Assembly (NCBI RefSeq): GCF_001437055.1
Contig: NZ_JQBW01000010.1
Location: forward strand, 124,001-188,000
DNA: 64,000 nt
Direction: 5' to 3'
DNA from: Limosilactobacillus secaliphilus
Lineage (GTDB): Bacteria; Bacillota; Bacilli; Lactobacillales; Lactobacillaceae
Shown piece after piece: positions 44,409 through 55,237 of the stretch; within the stretch, counting starts at the first letter, position 1, and the number at the start of each line of letters is the position of its first letter. A model generated the notes under the pieces. The model was not told the DNA's origin. It was given only the letters and a program-made list of their open reading frames with translations, and searched no databases. The translations under genes and the position numbers were made by a program.

Positions 44409-44891
44409 TTAATGACTTGTTGTTTTCTTCTGATAACGCATGATAGTGAGATAATAACGGTCCTCATCCTTGGCAATCTTGACCGCCCGCTGCAAGGCAA
44501 AGCCAGCTAACAGAATGCCAACCAATAAAATCGTCAGTAGATACTCGTCCCCATTTTGGTTCAGAAATGGGTAGAGTTGTCTGAATAGCGGGGTGAAATA
44601 GCAAAACGAGAAAGCTACGTTAGCCAGAGTTTGGATTAGGTAATAGAGCTCAGTTTTGCGGATTGTATTCTGACTGTTATGAAACTTCTCCTTCTGCTCC
44701 CAGATGGCCGGGCCGCTCAAGATCAGCAAAAGCAATGGCACTACTGCCACCAGGCTCTTGCCCATACTTAAGGTGATCAACCACCAAAAGTTGGCAAAGA
44801 AGAAGACCGCAGTGATATAGCGAATGGCCAGATAACGGTTGTAGTAGATGTCCTTTTTTTGCCATTCCTTTTCTCTTTGACTAACGTGCAT
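44409..44891 (-). CDS. small four-helix membrane protein linked to beta-glucoside use
   Basis: Membrane protein of unknown function (160 aa from ATG 44891) with about four hydrophobic helices (near 22-40, 45-60, 85-105, 120-138) and basic ends. AAAGGGG lies eight bases before ATG 44891; the ATG at 44900 abuts this site. It starts 14 bases after the GH1 gene, so both are on one message. Similar small proteins are found beside beta-glucoside genes in lactobacilli; I do not recognise a defined function. Confidence 0.75.
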   Translation of the reverse strand: MHVSQREKEWQKKDIYYNRYLAIRYITAVFFFANFWWLITLSMGKSLVAVVPLLLLILSGPAIWEQKEKFHNSQNTIRKTELYYLIQTLANVAFSFCYFTPLFRQLYPFLNQNGDEYLLTILLVGILLAGFALQRAVKIAKDEDRYYLTIMRYQKKTTSH

Positions 44892-44905
44892 TGCTGCCAT
44901 CCCCT

Positions 44906-46369
<1,464 letters not shown>

Positions 46370-46384
46370 TTAATTACACTTTCT

Positions 46385-46398
46385 AGAAACCGTTTACA
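46385..46398 (-). promoter_or_regulatory. cre-like site of the GH1 operon
   Basis: Minus strand TGTAAACGGTTTCT, 13 of 14 cre positions, immediately downstream of the -10 box, where CcpA would act as a block. Confidence 0.7.
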
Positions 46399-46404
46399 CC
46401 ACTA

Positions 46405-46433
46405 AGTTTAATTTGTTGGTATAAATTAGTCAA
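46405..46433 (-). promoter_or_regulatory. promoter of the GH1 operon
   Basis: Minus strand TTGACT (46428-46433), 17 bases, TAAACT (46405-46410). Confidence 0.7.
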
Positions 46434-46467
46434 GTTCCAATAAATAATGATTACTGCAGAAAAAATA

Positions 46468-46494
46468 TACCCCAAGGCCAAGCGTCTTGGGGTA
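46468..46494 (-). terminator. terminator of the araC-type regulator
   Basis: Perfect stem TACCCCAAG / CTTGGGGTA with a 9-base loop; minus strand continues TATTTTTTC. Confidence 0.85.
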
Positions 46495-46503
46495 CATTTT
46501 TGT

Positions 46504-47430
46504 CTATTGATGATTCTGACTTTCCCGCGTTTTCGTATCATTCAGCAAAAAGTCACGCATGTATTGCTGTCGGTATTGGGTCGGTGTCTGCCCAATGTGC
46601 TTCTTGAACACCCGCAGGAAGTATTTCTCGTCATTAAAGTAGGACCGGTCGGCAATCACCTTCAGCGGCAAGTTGGATTGCAGCAAAAGGCCACAGGCGA
46701 TCTCCAGTTTCTTATGCACAATCAAGTTAGAGGCCGTCATGCCCGTTTCCGCTTTGATTAAGCGGCTGATGTAGCGGTAATTCATTTGAAAATGGTCGGC
46801 CAGTGACTTGACCGTCGTCTTTTCATCCAAATTTTGATTTAGCCAATCAATAATTTCTAAGGCTCTCGGATTCGACCTGGTCAGATTATGCAGGCTGGCA
46901 ATAAAGTCGTTGGTGATTTTCAGCATCAAACTCGTGATGACATAGGAAGGAAGAGCATCCGAGTAGTAATTTCCCTTGATTACTAGCAAAGCATTCAGGC
47001 AATCGGTGTTAATCCCACTGAAATCACGCAACTGGTACTGCTCAGGGATAATCACATTGTTCACCAATTGACTCAGCTTTTTGCGGTTAGCCAGATCGGT
47101 TTTCACCTGCTTGACGTCAACCAATGAGCGATCATCTTTCGGCAGAAACTGGAACCAGTAAAAATCAGCTTGATTCGTCTGACTGACCACCTGCAGTTCT
47201 TGGTGCGGGCCAATCACAATACAAGTGCCCTTTTTCATCCGCCGCACCCGTTGATCAACCACCAATTGGCATTGGCCACGAGAACAAATGAACAGTTCGT
47301 ACGCCTTCACCGGTTCGTTATTGACGTAGTTTTGGCTCTCCCTGACGATTTTCTTGCCAGAGGCATAGTGGTGGAAGGGACAGTCACTATTAAACAAGAA
47401 AACTCGATGGTTACTTTTGTCCACTTCCAT
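46504..47430 (-). CDS. AraC-family transcriptional regulator
   Basis: Regulator (308 aa) with an N-terminal cupin-like sugar-sensing part and the double HTH of the AraC family from about residue 205 (VKSLADHFQMNYRYISRLIKAETGM, then LKVIADRSYFNDEKYFLRVFKKHIGQTPTQYR). Divergent from the GH31-transporter operon, which it most likely activates in the presence of the sugar. A perfect TTGACA near 47505 (minus strand) may be its -35; the -10 is weak. Confidence 0.92.
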   Translation of the reverse strand: MEVDKSNHRVFLFNSDCPFHHYASGKKIVRESQNYVNNEPVKAYELFICSRGQCQLVVDQRVRRMKKGTCIVIGPHQELQVVSQTNQADFYWFQFLPKDDRSLVDVKQVKTDLANRKKLSQLVNNVIIPEQYQLRDFSGINTDCLNALLVIKGNYYSDALPSYVITSLMLKITNDFIASLHNLTRSNPRALEIIDWLNQNLDEKTTVKSLADHFQMNYRYISRLIKAETGMTASNLIVHKKLEIACGLLLQSNLPLKVIADRSYFNDEKYFLRVFKKHIGQTPTQYRQQYMRDFLLNDTKTRESQNHQ

Positions 47431-47528
47431 GATGGGTCACCTCACAATTCGTTCACCTATTTTTACATTCTATGAATAAATCATTTACCAAGGCATAAAG
47501 TGTCAAAAAATACACACCTTTTTAGCCA

Positions 47529-47542
47529 TTAAAGCGGTTACA
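47529..47542 (+). promoter_or_regulatory. cre-like site of the GH31 operon
   Basis: TTAAAGCGGTTACA, 13 of 14 cre positions, 37 bases upstream of the -35 of the GH31 promoter, in the divergent AraC-GH31 region. Confidence 0.6.
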
Positions 47543-47578
47543 GCCAGCCTAGCAAAGTCATATAACAATAAGTGTTAG

Positions 47579-47607
47579 TTGGTCATTGCAATTAACTTCA
47601 TTATAAC
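47579..47607 (+). promoter_or_regulatory. promoter of the GH31-transporter operon
   Basis: TTGGTC (47579-47584), 17 bases, TATAAC (47602-47607). The imperfect -35 fits an AraC-activated promoter. Confidence 0.65.
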
Positions 47608-47639
47608 AGTTCATAAAAATCTTAGAGGAGATGTTTCTC

Positions 47640-49694
47640 ATGGCTGTAATGGAAAAAAGGAATAATGGATTATATTGGGAGCACGCTGGTGAGCAATTGC
47701 TGATCCAATCATGGGGTAAGGATTCTCTGCGTGTCAGAGTAACGAAGAAGAATGACTTCACGCCTAACCAAGACTGGGCATTGGCGTATTCCAAGGATCA
47801 GGCTGGTCAACCCAACGAGATCAACATTGATCAAGATCAGAATCAATGCCAGATCAAGAATGGCAATATTACTGCTAAAATCAATGAATTTGGTTGGCTG
47901 ACCATCACGAACGCCAGCGGCAAAGTACTGTTGGAAGAACGCTGGCAGGTTAAGCCTGGTGGTAAGAAGACCAGTCCGCTGGGAATTCCAGGCCGGGAAT
48001 TGAAGCCAATCATCGGCGGCGATTATTCAGCAACCATGCGTTTTGAAGCCTTCGATGGCGAAAAGATTTATGGTATGGGCCAACGTCAAGAAAAGCAATT
48101 GAACTACAAGGGCTGCATTCTTGAATTAGCTCAGCGTAACACCCAAGCAACCGTACCATTCGTTCTTTCTAACCGTGGTTACGGCTTCTTATGGAATAAC
48201 CCTGCTATTGGTCAAGTTACCTTTGCCAACAATGAAACAAAATGGGAAGCTAAGGATACCGATCAGCTGGACTTCTGGGTCACCGCAGCCGATACACCAT
48301 CCGAGATCGTTGAAAACTACACTAACGCAACGGGTAAGGTTCCAATGCTGCCACAGTTTGCTAGTGGTTTCTGGCAGTGCAAATTGCGTTACAAGACCCA
48401 GGACGAACTGCTCAAGGTTGCTCATGAATACAAGGACAAGGGCCTGCCGATCAATGTCATCGTAATCGACTTCTTCCACTGGCCAAAACAAGGTGAATGG
48501 AAGTTTGACCCTAAGTATTGGCCAGATCCAAAGGGCATGGTTGACGAATTGAAGAAGATGGGCATCAAACTGATGGTTTCCATCTGGCCAACCGTCGACG
48601 TTAACAGCGAAAATTATGACGAAATGAACGACAAGGGCTACCTGGTCAGAGCCGAAAGAATGTACCAAGATTCCTACCACTTCATGGGTAATGAAACCTT
48701 CTTCGACGCAACCAATCCTGGTGCCCGGAAGTTCATCTGGGACAAGGTCAAGCAGCACTATTACGACAACGGTGTACGCATGTTCTGGCTCGACGAAGCA
48801 GAACCAGAATACGGCTTCATGTACGACTTCGACCACTTCCGTTACTTCCAAGGTCCTGCTCTGAAGCTCAGCAACATCTACCCACTGGACTATGCCAAGG
48901 CCTTTTATGAAGGACAAAAGGCAGCCGGTCAGAAAGAAATTGTCAACCTGGTTCGCTGTGTTTGGTCCGGTAGTCAAAAGTACGGTGTCGTTCTGTGGTC
49001 CGGTGATGTCCACTCCACCTTCGAATCACTGCAGAAACAAGTATGTGCCGGTCTGAATGCCGGCCTGTCCGGGATTTCTTGGTGGACGACTGATATCGGT
49101 GGCTTCACTGGCGGTAACGTTCACGACCCAAAGTTCCATGAATTGCTGACGCGGTGGTTCCAGTTTGGTACCTTCTGCCCAATCATGCGTTTGCACGGCT
49201 TCCGTGAACCAGCTGAACAGACAATTGAACACGCCGACCGGATGTTTAACAAGCCATTCGGCAGCGGTGCCTTCAACGAAATTTACAAGTACCCGAAAGC
49301 CACTTACCAGATTCTGCGCAAGTACCTGTTCATGCGTGAAGCCATCCGTCCTTACGTCATGGAGCAGATGAAGAAGGCTCACGAAGACGGTACGCCAGTC
49401 ATGCGGCCACTCTTCTACGACTTCCACAACGACGATCATGCATGGGACATTTCCGATGAATACATGTTTGGCCCAGATGTCTTAGTTTCACCAATTCTTC
49501 ATGCCGGTCAAAGTCAGCGCGATGTCTACTTGCCAAGTGGTGCGGACTGGATCAACGTCAACGACAAGAAGACCTACCATGGTGGTCAAACCGTGACTGT
49601 TCCTTGCCCAATTGACACGATCCCACTCTTCACCCGTGCAAGTCACCCACTCAAAAGCTTGTTAGACTTCACCACCCCTGCTGAAAAGGACTAA
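47640..49694 (+). CDS. GH31 alpha-xylosidase / alpha-glucosidase
   Basis: Cytoplasmic glycoside hydrolase family 31 enzyme (684 aa from ATG 47640). The nucleophile is D385 in MFWLDEAEPE and the acid/base D456 in VLWSGDVHST. The WLDEAEPE form resembles alpha-xylosidases acting on isoprimeverose, such as XylQ of Lactobacillus pentosus, but alpha-glucosidase activity cannot be excluded. AGAGGAG is eight bases before ATG 47640; the ATG at 47631 abuts it. The downstream sugar transporter and divergent AraC gene form a self-contained disaccharide unit. Confidence 0.88.
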   Translation: MAVMEKRNNGLYWEHAGEQLLIQSWGKDSLRVRVTKKNDFTPNQDWALAYSKDQAGQPNEINIDQDQNQCQIKNGNITAKINEFGWLTITNASGKVLLEERWQVKPGGKKTSPLGIPGRELKPIIGGDYSATMRFEAFDGEKIYGMGQRQEKQLNYKGCILELAQRNTQATVPFVLSNRGYGFLWNNPAIGQVTFANNETKWEAKDTDQLDFWVTAADTPSEIVENYTNATGKVPMLPQFASGFWQCKLRYKTQDELLKVAHEYKDKGLPINVIVIDFFHWPKQGEWKFDPKYWPDPKGMVDELKKMGIKLMVSIWPTVDVNSENYDEMNDKGYLVRAERMYQDSYHFMGNETFFDATNPGARKFIWDKVKQHYYDNGVRMFWLDEAEPEYGFMYDFDHFRYFQGPALKLSNIYPLDYAKAFYEGQKAAGQKEIVNLVRCVWSGSQKYGVVLWSGDVHSTFESLQKQVCAGLNAGLSGISWWTTDIGGFTGGNVHDPKFHELLTRWFQFGTFCPIMRLHGFREPAEQTIEHADRMFNKPFGSGAFNEIYKYPKATYQILRKYLFMREAIRPYVMEQMKKAHEDGTPVMRPLFYDFHNDDHAWDISDEYMFGPDVLVSPILHAGQSQRDVYLPSGADWINVNDKKTYHGGQTVTVPCPIDTIPLFTRASHPLKSLLDFTTPAEKD

Positions 49695-49710
49695 GTGGGA
49701 GGTCGTATTT

Positions 49711-51069
49711 ATGAGTGAGAAAAACAGTAAACAAGTTAACCTCGACGCCAACTTGCCCGACTTATCCAAATGGGTGATCTTCTCCATCACCTTTGGTTTC
49801 TTAGGCATCAACATGGGCTTTTCCTTGCAAAGTTCCCAAATGAGCCGGATCTTTCAGTCCATCGGTGCCAACCCGAACAGTCTGGGCTTCTTCTTCATCT
49901 TCCCTGGCCTAATGGGGATGATCGTCCAGCCGTTAGTTGGTAAATATTCCGACCGGACCTGGAACCGATTTGGCCGGCGGATGCCCTACCTGCTCTTTGG
50001 GGCCCCAATTGCCGCATTGGTCCTTTTGATGCTGCCATTCTCCGGTTCTCTGGGCTTTGGCTATGGCTCGATGGCGGCCATGATTTTTGCTGCCTTTGCC
50101 GTCTGCTTTATGGACCTGTTCAACAACATATGTATGCAGCCATTCCGGATGATCGTCGGTGATATGGTCAACAACAAGCAGAAGAACTTTGCTTGGTCTT
50201 TGCAGCAAATCTTCTTCAATGGTGGTGGGATCCTTGCATCACTATTGCCATTCATCTTCACCGCCTGCGGCATGCAAAACACGGCCAAAAAGGGGGTGGT
50301 TCCAAATACGGTCATCTATGCCTACGTTGTTGCTGCCGTTGTACTGTTGGTAACCAGCATGTGGACAGTCTTCAACGTCAAGGAATACGATCCAGAAACT
50401 TATGCTCGGTATCATGGCATTGATCCTAAAGCCAACAAGAAGTCGGTCAGCTTGTTCCACTTAATTAAGGTTGCCCCACGTGCATTCTGGGAACTGTGCC
50501 TGGTTCAATTCTTTAGCTGGGTCGGCATCATGTACGTGTGGACCTACACCACCGGGACGTTAGCTAAGAACGTTTGGCACACCACTAATCCGACCAGTGC
50601 TGGTTTCCAAGCCGCTGGTAACTGGTACGGTGTCCTGACTGCCATTTTAAGTATCGCCGGGATTTGCTGGGGCTTCCTATACTCCCATGCTAAGACCACC
50701 ACGCGGAAGAAATGGTATGCTGCTGGTTTGATCATGGGTGGCATTGGCTTGATCATGGTATCGATGATTCATGACAAATGGCTCACCGTCGTAGCATTCA
50801 TCCTCTTTGGGATCTGCTACTTCACGATCCACACATTGCCATTTACCCTGCTAACTTCTTCTTTAAATGGCCAAAATGAAGGCGCCTATATCGGTCTCTT
50901 CAACATTGGTATCTGTCTGCCACAGATTGTGGCCTCACTGATGAGCTTTATCATCTTCCCATTAGTCGGTCACAGCCAACCAATGATGATGCTGATCGCA
51001 GGCATCTCACTGCTCATTGCAGCGATTGCAGTTCGGGGTGTCCACGAAGGCGTTACCGTTAAGAATTAA
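49711..51069 (+). CDS. MFS (SLC45/GPH-like) oligosaccharide transporter
   Basis: Twelve-helix sugar:proton symporter (452 aa) with the loop 2-3 motif KYSDRTWNRFGRRMPY, typical of maltose/sucrose carriers of the SLC45/GPH type. It follows the GH31 gene by 16 bases with TGGGAGGT as ribosome binding site and is the last gene before a strong terminator. The likely substrate is the disaccharide hydrolysed by the GH31 enzyme. Confidence 0.88.
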   Translation: MSEKNSKQVNLDANLPDLSKWVIFSITFGFLGINMGFSLQSSQMSRIFQSIGANPNSLGFFFIFPGLMGMIVQPLVGKYSDRTWNRFGRRMPYLLFGAPIAALVLLMLPFSGSLGFGYGSMAAMIFAAFAVCFMDLFNNICMQPFRMIVGDMVNNKQKNFAWSLQQIFFNGGGILASLLPFIFTACGMQNTAKKGVVPNTVIYAYVVAAVVLLVTSMWTVFNVKEYDPETYARYHGIDPKANKKSVSLFHLIKVAPRAFWELCLVQFFSWVGIMYVWTYTTGTLAKNVWHTTNPTSAGFQAAGNWYGVLTAILSIAGICWGFLYSHAKTTTRKKWYAAGLIMGGIGLIMVSMIHDKWLTVVAFILFGICYFTIHTLPFTLLTSSLNGQNEGAYIGLFNIGICLPQIVASLMSFIIFPLVGHSQPMMMLIAGISLLIAAIAVRGVHEGVTVKN

Positions 51070-51082
51070 CAACAAATTAATT

Positions 51083-51127
51083 AAAGCTGTTAATGTCCAG
51101 TTTGTCTGGACACTAACAGCTTTTTTG
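51083..51127 (+). terminator. terminator of the GH31-transporter operon
   Basis: AAAGCTGTTA-a-TGTCCAG / CTGGACA-c-TAACAGCTTT stem with loop TTTGT, then TTTTTTG. Confidence 0.9.
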
Positions 51128-51145
51128 TTTCAACAGACCACAAAA

Positions 51146-51177
51146 AAATCCGCCCAAGAATCTTCTTGGACGGATTT
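51146..51177 (-). terminator. terminator of the str operon (after fusA)
   Basis: AAATCCGCCCAAGAA / TTCTTGGACGGATTT stem with one mismatch; the minus strand continues into TTTTTTTG. Confidence 0.88.
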
Positions 51178-51194
51178 ATTTATATGATCACCAA

Positions 51195-53288
51195 TTAGTC
51201 TTCGGCGTTGCCACCGTTCTTCTTGATGATGTCTTCTTGGATGCTCTTTGGAACCTTAGCGTAGTGGTCAAAGGTCATCGTGAAGGTACCACGACCTTGG
51301 GTAGCACTCCGCAGGGTCGTAGCGTAACCAAACATTTCAGACAGCGGAACGAAGGCGTGAACCAGTTGAGAACTGCCACGTTCTTCCATCCCTTCGATGT
51401 TACCACGACGAGCAGTAACGTGACCCATAACGTCACCCAGGTTATCCTGAGGACATACGATGTCAACCTTCATAACTGGTTCCAGAATAACTGGATCAGC
51501 CTTCTTAGCGGCATTCTTCAGGGCCAGTGATGCAGCAACCTTAAATGCGGCTTCAGAGGAGTCGACTTCGTGGTAACTACCATCGTAGAGCTTTGCGTGC
51601 ATGTCAACTAATGGGTAGCCGGCCAGCACACCGTTTGCCATAGCTTCCTTCAAACCTTGTTCAACGGCTGGGATGTATTCACGAGGAACAACACCACCGA
51701 CAATGGCATCTTCAAATTCGAAGCCCTTGCCTTCTTCAAGTGGAGTGAATTCGATCCAAACATCACCATATTGACCTTTACCACCGGTTTGACGAACAAA
51801 CTTACCTTGTGCGGAAGCTTGCTTAGTGAATGCTTCACGGTAGGAAACTTGTGGCTTACCAACAGTAACTTCGGCGTGGAATTCACGACGCAGACGTTCA
51901 ACAATGATGTCCAGGTGCAGCTCACCCATCCCGGCAATCAGCGTTTCACCAGTTTCAGGGTTGGTTTCAGCCTTGAAAGTTGGGTCTTCTTCAGCCAGCT
52001 TCTGCAGACCCTTGTCCATCTTGTCTTGGTCAGCCTTAGACTTTGGTTCAACAGAAACCTGAATAACAGGGTCTGGGAAGTCCATGGATTCCAGTTGCAG
52101 TGGGTGATCTGGGTCAGTCAGGGAGTCACCAGTAGTGGTGTTCTTCAGACCAATAGCAGCGGCGATATCACCAGAGAAGACTTCTGGAATTTCGTGTTGT
52201 TGGTTAGAGTGCATTTGCAGCAGACGACCAATACGTTCACGCTTGTCCTTGGTTGCGTTCAGAACGTAAGAACCGGACTGTAATGAACCAGTGTAGACAC
52301 GTAAGAAAGTCAGACGACCAACGAATGGGTCAGTAGCAATCTTAAATGCCAAGGCAGCGAATGGCTTGTCGTCACCGGCAGTCAGTTCAACTTCCTTGCC
52401 ATCAGCATCGTGGGCAATAAATGGCTTAACGTCCAGTGGAGATGGCAGGTAGTCGATAACAGCATCCAACAGCATTTGGATACCCTTATCCTTGTAAGCA
52501 GAACCAGCCAATACTGGGTAGAGGTCTTCGTTCAGAGTACCCTTACGAATGGCAGCCTTGATTTCGTCAACGGAAATTTCGTCACCATCCAGGTACTTTT
52601 CCATGATGCCGTCATCGATGTCAGCCAGAGTTTCCAGCATCTCATCGTGCATCTTGTCAGCCTTGTCCTTCAAGTCGGCTGGAATATCAGTGGTGTCCCA
52701 GTGAGTACCTAACTTATCTTCGTCGTAAACGTATGCGCACATCTTAACCAGGTCAACGACACCCTGGAAGTTGTCTTCAGCACCGATTGGCAGCTGAATT
52801 GGCAGTGGGGTAACGTTCAGACGGTCCTTGATAGTCTGGACAGAGTAGTCAAAGTTGGCACCCATCTTGTCCATCTTGTTAGCAAAGATAATCCGTGGAA
52901 CGTTGAAGTCGTCAGATTGACGCCAAACAGTTTCGGTTTGTGGTTCAACACCAGCTTGGGCATCCAGGATAACGATCGCACCATCAAGGACACGCAGTGC
53001 ACGTTCAACTTCGACAGTGAAGTCAACGTGTCCTGGGGTATCGATAATGTTGATTCGGTGATCCTTCCAAACGGCAGTGGTGGCAGCGGACGTGATAGTG
53101 ATACCACGTTCCTTTTCTTCGTCCATCCAGTCCATTTGTGAATCCCCATCGTGGGTTTCACCAATCTTGTGAATCTTACCAGTGTAGTAGAGAACCCGTT
53201 CAGTAGCGGTAGTCTTACCAGCATCGATGTGAGCAACAATACCGATGTTACGGGTCTTAGCAAGTGGATATTCACGTTTGTTAGCCAT
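51195..53288 (-). CDS. fusA: elongation factor G
   Basis: Translocase GTPase (697 aa) of full length. The G1 motif is [10 protein letters not shown]3 DTPGHVDFT and G4 NKMDK, all intact; domain IV reads [13 protein letters not shown]. It follows rpsG after a 116-base gap that contains a terminator-like hairpin. The str operon ends here: tuf is not linked. Confidence 0.98.
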   Translation of the reverse strand: MANKREYPLAKTRNIGIVAHIDAGKTTATERVLYYTGKIHKIGETHDGDSQMDWMDEEKERGITITSAATTAVWKDHRINIIDTPGHVDFTVEVERALRVLDGAIVILDAQAGVEPQTETVWRQSDDFNVPRIIFANKMDKMGANFDYSVQTIKDRLNVTPLPIQLPIGAEDNFQGVVDLVKMCAYVYDEDKLGTHWDTTDIPADLKDKADKMHDEMLETLADIDDGIMEKYLDGDEISVDEIKAAIRKGTLNEDLYPVLAGSAYKDKGIQMLLDAVIDYLPSPLDVKPFIAHDADGKEVELTAGDDKPFAALAFKIATDPFVGRLTFLRVYTGSLQSGSYVLNATKDKRERIGRLLQMHSNQQHEIPEVFSGDIAAAIGLKNTTTGDSLTDPDHPLQLESMDFPDPVIQVSVEPKSKADQDKMDKGLQKLAEEDPTFKAETNPETGETLIAGMGELHLDIIVERLRREFHAEVTVGKPQVSYREAFTKQASAQGKFVRQTGGKGQYGDVWIEFTPLEEGKGFEFEDAIVGGVVPREYIPAVEQGLKEAMANGVLAGYPLVDMHAKLYDGSYHEVDSSEAAFKVAASLALKNAAKKADPVILEPVMKVDIVCPQDNLGDVMGHVTARRGNIEGMEERGSSQLVHAFVPLSEMFGYATTLRSATQGRGTFTMTFDHYAKVPKSIQEDIIKKNGGNAED

Positions 53289-53334
53289 CTTTATGTATAT
53301 CTCCCTTCAGATAAACTTTAATCTGCTTTTTTAG

Positions 53335-53375
53335 AAAAAGGGGTGACGGTTAAACTAAACTGCGTCGCCCCTTTA
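53335..53375 (-). terminator. terminator-like hairpin between rpsG and fusA
   Basis: Minus strand AAAGGGGCGACG / CGTCACCCCTTTTT pairs with one G-T wobble, followed by a T-rich end. A second small stem CAGAT/ATCTG (53309-53326) lies just before the fusA ribosome binding site. It could cause partial termination inside the str operon. Confidence 0.6.
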
Positions 53376-53404
53376 AAAACCAGTCAAATACTGATTTTAA
53401 GATA

Positions 53405-53875
53405 TTACCAACGGTAGTGTGCAAATGCCCGGTTAGCTTCGGCCATCCGCAGCGTGTCTTCCTTTTTCTTGATTGATGCACCAGTGTTGTTGGATGCGTC
53501 AATGATTTCAGCAGCCAAACGCTGAACCATCGTGTGTTCACCACGAAGACGAGCGTATTGGGTCAACCAACGAAGAGCCAGCGTCCGTTGACGGTCTGGA
53601 CGAACTTCGATTGGTACTTGGTAGTTAGAACCACCGATACGGCGAGCCTTAACTTCCAGAGCAGGTTGTACGTTTTCAATAGCTTGCTGGAATACTTCAA
53701 CTGGGTCATTGCCAGTCTGATCTTTGATTTCGTTAAATGCTTGGTACAAGATCTTGGAAGCAGTGCCCCGCTTACCATCAAGCATCAAGTGGTTGATCAT
53801 GCTGGTAACCAGCTTTGAGTTATAAATTGGGTCTGGTAAAACTTCAGGCTTTACAATATGTCCTTTACGCGGCAT
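53405..53875 (-). CDS. rpsG: 30S ribosomal protein S7
   Basis: S7 (156 aa), nucleating the small-subunit head; in E. coli the str-operon repressor. It starts [18 protein letters not shown] and has [20 protein letters not shown]. Located 23 bases after rpsL. Confidence 0.98.
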   Translation of the reverse strand: MPRKGHIVKPEVLPDPIYNSKLVTSMINHLMLDGKRGTASKILYQAFNEIKDQTGNDPVEVFQQAIENVQPALEVKARRIGGSNYQVPIEVRPDRQRTLALRWLTQYARLRGEHTMVQRLAAEIIDASNNTGASIKKKEDTLRMAEANRAFAHYRW

Positions 53876-53898
53876 GTCTTAATCTCCCTTCCTGATAA

Positions 53899-54315
53899 TT
53901 ACTTCTTCTTAGGACGCTTAGCACCGTACTTGGAACGGCTCTGCATACGGCCTTCAACACCAGCGGTATCAAGAGTACCACGAATGATGTGGTAACGAAC
54001 CCCTGGTAAGTCCTTAACACGGCCCCCACGAATCAGAACAACTGAGTGTTCCTGCAGGTTGTGACCGATACCTGGGATGTAAGCAGTAACTTCCATCAGG
54101 TTTGAGAGACGAACACGGGCGTACTTACGCAAAGCTGAGTTTGGCTTCTTTGGCGTCATAGTACCAACACGGGTAGCAACCCCACGCTTTTGTGGTGACG
54201 GAGTCTTAACTTCTTCCTTCTTAAAACTGTTGTAGACAAAGCCTAATGCTGGTGACTTTGACTTGCCCTTGTGGCTCTTCCGGCCGTTCTTGACCAGTTG
54301 GTTAATAGTAGGCAT
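53899..54315 (-). CDS. rpsL: 30S ribosomal protein S12
   Basis: S12 (138 aa from ATG 54315), part of the decoding centre. It reads [13 protein letters not shown] and has the streptomycin-relevant loops [11 protein letters not shown] (lysine present at the K43 equivalent: wild-type) and [19 protein letters not shown] precedes ATG 54315; a longer in-frame start at 54426 lies in the leader and is rejected. Confidence 0.97.
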   Translation of the reverse strand: MPTINQLVKNGRKSHKGKSKSPALGFVYNSFKKEEVKTPSPQKRGVATRVGTMTPKKPNSALRKYARVRLSNLMEVTAYIPGIGHNLQEHSVVLIRGGRVKDLPGVRYHIIRGTLDTAGVEGRMQSRSKYGAKRPKKK

Positions 54316-54458
54316 AATTGATCCCCTTTCTGAAATGTAAGTCCACACATCCAGGTGGTTCTTTTTAAACCATAAAAAAAGCTGGATGTTAAATTTCGTG
54401 CTATCGCTGACGCATCGTCTGCCCAACGACAGACACTATCGTTGCTCGAAAAAGCACC
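54316..54458 (-). promoter_or_regulatory. structured 5' leader of the str operon
   Basis: About 140 bases. A stem ACATCCAG / CTGGATGT (54347-54389) encloses GGTT/AACC and a run of seven T on the RNA strand. Upstream, GTGCT/AGCAC closes a branched region with GTCTGTC/GGCAGAC. No protein frame with a ribosome binding site is present. Confidence 0.5.
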
Positions 54459-54464
54459 TTTACA

Positions 54465-54493
54465 AATCTAACACGCAGCTTCAAAAAAGTCAA
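54465..54493 (-). promoter_or_regulatory. promoter of the str operon (rpsL-rpsG-fusA)
   Basis: Minus strand TTGACT (54488-54493), 17 bases, TAGATT (54465-54470) with extended TG. Confidence 0.75.
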
Positions 54494-54550
54494 CGTAATT
54501 AATATATTCCCAGCTTTTTTACGTCCATAGATAATGAAGGACATGATATT

Positions 54551-55237
54551 ATGACCAAACTGCTTTTACTGATGGTGCTCGGCAGCTGCTGGGCGTCTTT
54601 TTGCTGCACAATGACCTGGCGCTACCTGCTCGACCACAAGCACTACCCTCACCGGCGCTGGTCATGTTGCGATCATTGTGGCAGACGCCTGACTTGGTGG
54701 CAATTGATTCCGGTATGGAGCTTCTTGCTTTTACACGGTCACTGCAAGTATTGTCACACGCAAATTGACTACTGGTGGCCCCTGTGCGAACTACTAATGG
54801 GCATTTTATGGGGATTAGCTTTTACTCGACCCCTGCCCGAGCTAGTCATCTGCGGCGCGGTCAGTTCCGCTTGCCTAATCATCAGCACACAGGATCATTT
54901 CGACCACCGTTTTCAACCCATCTGGCTCCTCCTTTGGCCATTAATCCTGATTTTTGCCCACTGGCCACGCCATCTCTTAATCGACATGTGTCAGGTAGGC
55001 CTATTAACTTGTGGCTATTACTGTTCACGGATCGGCCATGGTGATCTGGACGCCATGATCATGTTAACCATTGTGCTGGGTAGTTTTCAAAGCAGTCTGA
55101 TTATCCTAGCCGCCTGCCTTTTAGCCTTAGCCGATCCACCCTTGTACCAACACCAGCCAGTCCCCTTTATTCCTTTTTTAAGCCTGGCCTTTCTCTGCTA
55201 CTTGGCCTTCCCCGCTTTCAGCTTTTGGCTCTGTTGA
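54551..55237 (+). CDS. comC: type IV prepilin peptidase (A24, ComC-like)
   Basis: Membrane aspartic protease (228 aa) that cleaves and N-methylates type IV-like prepilins, in Gram-positives the ComGC pseudopilins of the DNA-uptake machine. The N-terminal zinc-type cysteines are C40/C43 and C65/C68, and the two active-site aspartates fit D115 (STQDHFD) and D165 (IGHGDLD). About seven hydrophobic segments follow. AAGGA lies nine bases before the ATG. No comG genes are nearby. Its last 60 bases overlap the 3' end of the converging downstream gene. Confidence 0.88.
   Translation: MTKLLLLMVLGSCWASFCCTMTWRYLLDHKHYPHRRWSCCDHCGRRLTWWQLIPVWSFLLLHGHCKYCHTQIDYWWPLCELLMGILWGLAFTRPLPELVICGAVSSACLIISTQDHFDHRFQPIWLLLWPLILIFAHWPRHLLIDMCQVGLLTCGYYCSRIGHGDLDAMIMLTIVLGSFQSSLIILAACLLALADPPLYQHQPVPFIPFLSLAFLCYLAFPAFSFWLC

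Noticed and set aside
51657-52283. 208-codon open frame antisense to fusA
   Set aside because: It mirrors the conserved fusA codons, has no ribosome binding site and no recognisable domain. Similar antisense frames over rpoB, rpoC, ligA and pcrA were dismissed for the same reason.
54316-54426. N-terminal extension of S12 by 37 residues
   Set aside because: The extension runs through the leader hairpins and is not part of the S12 family; ATG 54315 has a proper ribosome binding site.
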